Below, piece after piece: positions 17,001 to 20,930 of a stretch of DNA of 20,930 bases. Origin of the DNA: JAMCXS01 sp964459065 (GTDB taxonomy: Bacteria > Acidobacteriota > Terriglobia > UBA7540); assembly GCA_964459065.1 (NCBI GenBank), contig CAYWMN010000040.1:1-20930 (forward strand). Direction: 5' to 3'. The notes beneath the pieces are model-generated. The model made no database searches. It worked only from the letters and a program-made list of their open reading frames with translations, and was not told where the DNA came from. The position numbers and the translations under genes are program-made. Position 1 is the stretch's first letter. Each line of letters begins with the position of its first letter.

Positions 17001-17180
17001 TGGTCAAAGGAGCCGGTTTCCGTCCCGCTCGAAATCGATTGGGCGGCCCTGGGTTTGGAGGCAAAAAAAGCAAGACTGACGGCTCCTGCAATCCCCGGCT
17101 TCCAGCAGGGAAAGACGTTTTCGCCGGCAGAGAAAATCCCCGTCGAGCCGGCAAAAGGCTGGCTGCTGATCCTTCAGTGA
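14097..17180 (+). CDS. Large Tat-exported DUF6067/GH123-like protein (putative glycoside hydrolase)
   Basis: A 1027-residue protein that I place with the DUF6067 (GH123_N-like) group from memory of its motifs. AGGGAGG ends 4 bases before the ATG. The Tat motif LLSRRDFAKLTLGAIG begins late (RR at 21-22). Residues about 60-620 are beta-rich (YHGTLVLRPEG, YIGYRVRLKANAKT), consistent with several beta-sandwich domains. A C-terminal TIM-barrel-like region starts near 640: WGQRYYQQGYP, IVNIHQGNELNPYINYPF, MKAKIYYTVRELSNR, DGLYLDGIGYNRE with Asp806, DFHSGNEF with Glu838, and SLWFGEGYNYDES with Glu866. Asp806 and Glu866 are my candidates for catalytic residues, by analogy with clan GH-D and GH101-like barrels; this is inference. 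GH123 enzymes cleave beta-GalNAc, which would fit the adjacent GH20, but activity is unproven for this branch. Confidence 0.65.
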   Translation: MSRKREALCSPEKFWKTLLSRRDFAKLTLGAIGVAEAGRLALAAQSDAAAQGLALPQARYGIGPCWPRELGDVRAEVRVTGKADAVRVRIPWRRRDLDPQAKAVIVVDAKTGKTLANVAEISIDREFGDLAFQPETAPGNYFLYYLPYHADTAPSRYSITYISPKQTADAAWLARHGLGAEASAERGRRRLPEAKVLEIQARSDFDRFDPMEVVATREETRNLVSRYPGRTYLTFPEARQVPIRMSEDLPLRWIEKGPATRFDGAADRGEFYVFQVGIYACGAAIPNLSVRYGDLSSERGGRIPRTALRCFNLAGTDWVGRPFRKTFRVARGGVRALWFGIQIPRDATPGSYHGTLVLRPEGAEETSIRLSLAVSGRVLEDAGDADLWRQARLRWLDSTIGLDDKVTKPFTPLKVQGPTVHCLGREVRFAASGFPESIRSNGLEILAAPVSLVVETAAGKTRWSEGRTDVRRPGPGSVIRETNLTAGGLSLDCRARMEFDGYIGYRVRLKANAKTSVRDIRLELPLRREIATYMMGLGRKGGYRPKAWKWVWDINRANNEVWVGEVKAGLQLQLKGTKDVWNMFDLKAEGIPKAWGNQGKGCCTVTEEAGRVMVRATSGERTLEAGEQLWFNFALVVTPAKPLNPDHWGQRYYQQGYPEPGAVPVEQLVRSGATIVNIHQGNELNPYINYPFLTVEQLASYVNEVHAAGMKAKIYYTVRELSNRVAEIWALRSLDHEIFIDGPGGGGSWLREHLVSHYAPGWHQTLANGEVDEAILQTGLSRWHNYYLEGLAYLLRKAEIDGLYLDGIGYNREVMKRVRKVLDRNREGSLIDFHSGNEFSYRDLRISPANKYMEHFPYIDSLWFGEGYNYDESPDYWLVEVSGLPFGLFSDMLQGGGNPWRGMIYGMATRHFGSHDPSHIWNLWSSFGIQDAAMIGYWDPSCPVRTGRKDVLATVYQKKGSALISLASWSKEPVSVPLEIDWAALGLEAKKARLTAPAIPGFQQGKTFSPAEKIPVEPAKGWLLILQ

Positions 17181-17230
17181 CGGCTTGAAAAGATAGCGGA
17201 AGATTTATTCCACCCCATGCGGGTCGCGGC

Positions 17231-17263
17231 GTCATTCCGAGTGAAATGCAGAATCTGCTTTTT
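17231..17263 (+). repeat. Copy of a dispersed intergenic repeat (acidobacterial type)
   Basis: The segment opens GTCATTCCGAGTGAAATGCA and continues GAATCTGCTTTTT. From memory, intergenic stretches of many Acidobacteriota genomes carry a dispersed element of nearly this form (GTCATTCCGAGCGAAGCGAG, then GAATCTGCTTTT). The copy here is slightly degenerate and contains a small palindrome, GCAGA-A-TCTGC, at 17248-17258. It lies in the 191-bp spacer before the unknown secreted gene. No second copy was seen in the window. Confidence 0.5.
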
Positions 17264-17371
17264 CCGCTGCCGTATGATTCAAAGGCGCAAACAAAATCAA
17301 AATCCGCGAGTCCGGAGATCCGAGTTAGCTGCTGCCAGGAGAGGCTTCCTAAGGAAAGGTGAAGATAAAGC

Positions 17372-18421
17372 ATGTCAATTGGTCATTATTATCGACAACA
17401 ACTCAGGGTGTGGTCCTACCTTGTGGTTGTATTTTTCATTGGGTTTGGGGTCAAGGCGGAAGCTTACAACAAACAATTCCCGCCGCCGCCCGCCGATAAG
17501 AACGTCACCATTTCGAATGGTGGTCTTTCCGTCACCTTCAACGTGGCGTGGGGCGCGGTGGTGGTTGGCGTTGCCAATAAAAATGTGGCCCATGGCCTCA
17601 ACATCGTGGATACCAACGACGTGGGCCGTGAACTGCAGGTGGATCAATTCCTGATGTTGAAAATCAACGGCCGTCGAGCGTTGATGATCAACCCTACTCA
17701 GGCTGGAGCGGAGGGATATCAGGGTTTTTACCAGCATCCGAAAGGAGTCATTTTCCCTGAAAAGGGAAGCCCGGTCGTCCGATGGAAGGCCAGCCGCAAT
17801 CATTTTCATGCGGTCGTCAAGCCATGGGATTACGATACCGGCAACCCGACCCGATGGGTTTATGTGGAGGATGTGCGAATCAACTCGAAGGGCGTCGCCC
17901 GCTTTCACTTCACTTTTCATAATCACGAGGCGAAAACCTATATCATGAACACCGAAGTGCCCACGCTCTATTCGGACCGTACCGATGCATTTATGTATCC
18001 GCTGGTCTCGCCATATGGGCCGGCCGGCTCTGCTCTCCGGAAGGAGAAAAATCCCAAGTGGCCGGTGAAGCTGGTAACCGGATCGCCCACTTGGCCGCAA
18101 AAGAGCCTGAAGTCAAAAGGGTGGATCGCTAACATTGATACCGCCGATAATCTTGGGATCTTTTACACCACCTGTTTGGGACTTCCTGAAGGTTACGGCA
18201 CTTTCCCTAAGGCCGGCGTTTCCGACCGTCTGCCGCTGGGCAAAACCAACGTAGCGGCGCAGGGCCTCACTTCTTATCCGGGCGAGGTTTATTCGATCGC
18301 ATTCTCGGTTTTGGTAAGCACTCCGAAGCGGGGACCGGCGCTGATCTCCAAACAACCGGCCGCCGTCTTGAAGATCGTGCACAACGTTCCGCCAGCAACT
18401 CCTAAGGCTAAGGCCCGGTGA
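17372..18421 (+). CDS. Secreted protein of unrecognised family, predicted all-beta
   Basis: I do not recognise the family of this 349-residue protein. AAGGAAAGGTGA ends 9 bases before the ATG. Residues 8-31 form a Sec signal (RQQLR, then VWSYLVVVFFIGFG, likely cut after AEA31). The mature chain alternates short beta-like stretches with conserved-looking turns: ITISNGG-type opening (NVTISNGGLSVTF), NIVDTNDVGRELQVDQF, LMINPTQAGAEGYQG, WVYVEDVRINSKGVARFHF and GYGTFPKAGVSDRLPLG. NDxGRE with NPxQAG recalls secreted beta-sandwich proteins related to galactose mutarotase or polysaccharide-lyase folds, but I cannot name one. The C-terminus ends in a lysine-rich tail. It closes the + strand block after the DUF6067-like gene and is convergent with the second GH106, 65 bp away. 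It could be a glycan-binding protein, lyase or novel hydrolase. Confidence 0.75.
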   Translation: MSIGHYYRQQLRVWSYLVVVFFIGFGVKAEAYNKQFPPPPADKNVTISNGGLSVTFNVAWGAVVVGVANKNVAHGLNIVDTNDVGRELQVDQFLMLKINGRRALMINPTQAGAEGYQGFYQHPKGVIFPEKGSPVVRWKASRNHFHAVVKPWDYDTGNPTRWVYVEDVRINSKGVARFHFTFHNHEAKTYIMNTEVPTLYSDRTDAFMYPLVSPYGPAGSALRKEKNPKWPVKLVTGSPTWPQKSLKSKGWIANIDTADNLGIFYTTCLGLPEGYGTFPKAGVSDRLPLGKTNVAAQGLTSYPGEVYSIAFSVLVSTPKRGPALISKQPAAVLKIVHNVPPATPKAKAR

Positions 18422-18486
18422 AGCGAGATCGGGAAGTTGAATTCTACGTGCCGCCGGCCGAAGGATTAGGCATTCGGTACCACGCT

Positions 18487-20930
18487 TTAGCCGATCGCAA
18501 CTCTGCGGTAGGGGATGAGCTGAACCGGCCCCAACAAACCCGAGGGCAACGGCTCATGAATCAACTTTTTTTCATCGGGGAGCGGAAATCGCAGTGGATG
18601 GGGCAGCCCGGAGTAGTCGGGTTCCGGCTGCCCAAGGACCCGGTTAATCAATAAATTGGTCACCTTAACGGCAATGCGATTTTTGCCCGCCTTGGCCCAC
18701 GGGCTGATGTCAAACCGGTAGGGAAGCTTCCAGCAAACTCCCGCCTCATTTCCATTGACCGTCACCTGGGCAATTTCGCGAACCTCGCCAAGATCGATCC
18801 AAAGGCCGCAGTCATCGCTTACAGCCTCGCGCGGAAGATCAACCTCAACCTGGTAGGTTCCGTCGCCGGAGTAAAACTTGTATTGGGGCAACTCGGTCCA
18901 CGCCCCCGGTTGATTCAGTTTGACAGGAGCGTTTCGCGACCCCACGGCCAACCACCATGGTCCCGTGACCGCAATGCGCGAAGCCGGCGCCTTGACGTCA
19001 AACTCCTGCCGGCCCTTTCGGGTGCGGACGAAGTACTTGCCCGGTCTTGAAACCCGAGCGGTCCAGGCACGTTTTGATTTGTCGAAGGCGAGCGATGACG
19101 ATGGAAAATCAGTAGCAAGAATTGGCGGCGCTGCCGGCTGGCCGTCGAACGCCACGAGAATTGAACCGTACGGATCGAGATCGAGGGGCACTCTGGTTCC
19201 AGCGTGACCCCGGTCGAACCGCGGCGTCTCCGAAACACTTCCGGTCATGGGGTCGCAAAACTGCGGTGTGCCCGTTCCATCGCGGAACAGTGCGGTGAAA
19301 GACTTGCGTTGAGGGGACGTGTTGGTGATGAAGTAGATTTGCCGGTCGCCCTCGCGCCGCTGCACAAAGGCAAGCTCCGCATCGGGATTTTCAAACCCAA
19401 GTTGGGGATTGAGCGATGCGAGAACCTGGCGCAGACTTTCCTCCTCATCCGGGACAAAGATTCCCAAGCCCTTGCCATATCCATGCCGGTGGATCGCCGT
19501 AAACGACCTGCCGCCGAAGATTTCAGCAACCAGTTTCCGGACGCGATCGCAGTTCGCGCGGCGGCGCCGAACGCCGTAGGCGAGGCTGGGCAGCCTTTGC
19601 GTTGCCACCAGCACGCCACCCGAGTGGCAGAAGTCCCGGAGCTTTTCCAGGATGGGCAAGGAAACGCCGGTGAGATTCGGCAACACGACGATGCGGTAAG
19701 CGACGTCGCCAAGTTCGAGCCGGCCCTTTGCCGTTTTCAAATCGGGCCGGAGAATGCTGCGGTCAAATCCATCGAAGCAGAAGCCGCTGGCCAAAAGGCT
19801 CTTGATCACGGGAGATTCCGATTGATAGGCCTTTGGCAATCCAAACTCGGGAACGGACTTCCTGTCGGTGAGTCGTGATTCTGTTGCCATGAGCAGGTTC
19901 AGGCCATGGCCCAGCCGATGACCGGCCATCACATCATCTTCAGGGAGATACAGGCCGACATCGACGACGGGCTTTCCCAGACTCAGGGCATAGCTCGCGC
20001 GCTGGACATAGTCCGCCAGTAAATGGAAATACGGCCACCAGGTGTTGTTGTCATTCAGCATCACGGAGGCGTAATATCCCCACCCGGGAACTCCCGCGGC
20101 GGGGGGCGAATAGGCATAACCGTGGGCGACGAGTTTGTTGATGCCGCAGACAAAATGCAGATCCGAGCCGACCTTGAGGTCTTGCAGCGTGGCAATATAG
20201 CGCGGATGGCGCAGCCACGTATAGGCCTCAGCCGATGTGACTCGCTTGCCGAGCTGGTGCGCCGCCGAGCTTGCCCACCGTGACGGCGTGAACACCTTCC
20301 AGTTGTAGCCTTCCCCCATCGGATAATCGACGGCCGAGTAACTCGAAACATCAACGGGGGGCGTGCCGTAAGATTCCGATTGGAACCCAACGCCGTGCTC
20401 GTCGCACCACTCCTGCAGGACCCGAACGTAATGATCAAAAGCCAGATCGCTCACGGTTCGCCAGTAGTCGTGCCGGACGTCCGCCGTCAGGGGCCCGATA
20501 TCGGAAACCAGGGCGGGCAAATACGGTCTTAGGTCATAGCCTCTTCGCCGGGAGAATTCGTCGAGGAAACCTGGCGTCCACTCCTCGCCGAAAACTTCGA
20601 GACTGTCGGAGTGCAGAGCTCGCACCTTTCCCTGCGCCGCAGAAAGGAGCTTGGCGGCAACCGAGTCAAGGTAGGTTTGCACGGCTTTGCGGTTGAGATG
20701 ATCCAAGACAAGCCCCTCGGCTCCCAGGGCCGGCCGCTTGACTTTCATTCCCGTGGGGCTCTGGATGAATGTCATGAGAGTGCTCCGGCCGTATCCTGGC
20801 GGGACATTCACGACGGCAGAACCTTTAAGGCTCCCGGTTACGTCCCGGGATTCTGCTAAATGGATGTGTTTGCCATTGTTTTTTACAAGCCACGCCGCCT
20901 CCAGCTTTTCGTGCGGCCGCAATTGGGGAG
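18487..20930 (-). CDS. Second GH106 alpha-L-rhamnosidase-type protein, N-terminus beyond window
   Basis: The frame is open to the right edge, so the gene is cut; the TTG at 20922 is just an internal codon. About 813 residues are present, and the missing part should include the signal peptide and the RWWWPG block. Visible GH106 features are ALHSDSLEVFGEEWTPGF followed by RRRGYDLRPYLP, GFQSESYGTPP, and VTSAEAYTWLR, each with a candidate catalytic or metal-site acid. A GATase-like segment (AYRIVVLPNLTGV, FCHSGGVLVATQRLP) and a C-terminal jelly-roll module (TYQVEVDLPRE, AQVTVNGNEAGVCWKLPYR) follow. It shares this plan with the protein at 8400-11546 but is clearly diverged, and unlike it keeps the QSESYG block. 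Expected role: exo-alpha-L-rhamnosidase acting outside the cytoplasm. Both GH106 genes sit on the - strand, flanking the GH20 block. Confidence 0.88.
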   Translation of the reverse strand, partial: PQLRPHEKLEAAWLVKNNGKHIHLAESRDVTGSLKGSAVVNVPPGYGRSTLMTFIQSPTGMKVKRPALGAEGLVLDHLNRKAVQTYLDSVAAKLLSAAQGKVRALHSDSLEVFGEEWTPGFLDEFSRRRGYDLRPYLPALVSDIGPLTADVRHDYWRTVSDLAFDHYVRVLQEWCDEHGVGFQSESYGTPPVDVSSYSAVDYPMGEGYNWKVFTPSRWASSAAHQLGKRVTSAEAYTWLRHPRYIATLQDLKVGSDLHFVCGINKLVAHGYAYSPPAAGVPGWGYYASVMLNDNNTWWPYFHLLADYVQRASYALSLGKPVVDVGLYLPEDDVMAGHRLGHGLNLLMATESRLTDRKSVPEFGLPKAYQSESPVIKSLLASGFCFDGFDRSILRPDLKTAKGRLELGDVAYRIVVLPNLTGVSLPILEKLRDFCHSGGVLVATQRLPSLAYGVRRRRANCDRVRKLVAEIFGGRSFTAIHRHGYGKGLGIFVPDEEESLRQVLASLNPQLGFENPDAELAFVQRREGDRQIYFITNTSPQRKSFTALFRDGTGTPQFCDPMTGSVSETPRFDRGHAGTRVPLDLDPYGSILVAFDGQPAAPPILATDFPSSSLAFDKSKRAWTARVSRPGKYFVRTRKGRQEFDVKAPASRIAVTGPWWLAVGSRNAPVKLNQPGAWTELPQYKFYSGDGTYQVEVDLPREAVSDDCGLWIDLGEVREIAQVTVNGNEAGVCWKLPYRFDISPWAKAGKNRIAVKVTNLLINRVLGQPEPDYSGLPHPLRFPLPDEKKLIHEPLPSGLLGPVQLIPYRRVAIG

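Noticed and set aside
18458..18477. CCGAA/TTCGG inverted repeat between convergent genes as a terminator
   Set aside because: The stem is only 5 bp with a 10-base loop, and there is no T tract on either side.
18418..18654. 78-codon frame on the + strand starting at the stop of the secreted orphan
   Set aside because: It overlaps the coding end of the convergent GH106 gene, begins with GTG and lacks a ribosome-binding site of its own.
19204..19878. 224-codon open frame on the + strand
   Set aside because: It is antisense to the second GH106 gene, a GC-driven shadow.
1..20930. CRISPR arrays, tRNAs, insertion sequences, defence genes
   Set aside because: No spaced direct repeats, no cloverleaf-like sequence, no transposase or terminal inverted repeats, and no defence-type protein motifs were seen.

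Overview
The window is a dense block of exported carbohydrate-active enzymes on both strands, with no transporter, regulator, tRNA, rRNA, CRISPR array or transposase visible. High GC coding bias, twin-arginine (Tat) signal peptides on most of the enzymes, and a short intergenic element resembling a dispersed repeat I associate with acidobacterial genomes suggest a soil-type Acidobacteriota bacterium. That assignment is an inference; Verrucomicrobia or Planctomycetes are alternatives. The 100-N run shows that this is a scaffolded draft, probably metagenome-derived, assembly.

Layout. Positions 1-8338 (+ strand) hold a possible four-gene operon: the C-terminal part of a GH95 alpha-L-fucosidase-type enzyme, a GH36 alpha-galactosidase split by the N gap, a large GH2 beta-glycosidase with an unusual C-terminal glutamine-amidotransferase-like (GATase-like) domain, and an unassigned Tat-exported protein with GH42-like architecture. 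Facing it on the - strand is a GH106 alpha-L-rhamnosidase-type protein (8400-11546). A 414-bp divergent spacer follows, with a candidate promoter, an inverted repeat and one doubtful small ORF. Positions 11961-18421 (+ strand) hold a GH20 beta-hexosaminidase, a large DUF6067/GH123-like protein and a secreted protein of no family I recognise. The window closes with a second GH106 protein on the - strand (18487 to the edge), missing its N-terminus.

How they fit together. The predicted activities (fucosidase, alpha-galactosidase, beta-galactosidase or beta-glucuronidase type, beta-N-acetylhexosaminidase, two rhamnosidase types) would strip a branched heteroglycan containing fucose, galactose, hexosamine and rhamnose outside the cytoplasm. 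All are exo-type side-chain enzymes; no endo-enzyme is recognisable, unless one of the three poorly assigned proteins (6236-8338, 14097-17180, 17372-18421) supplies it. Those three are the best candidates for something undescribed.
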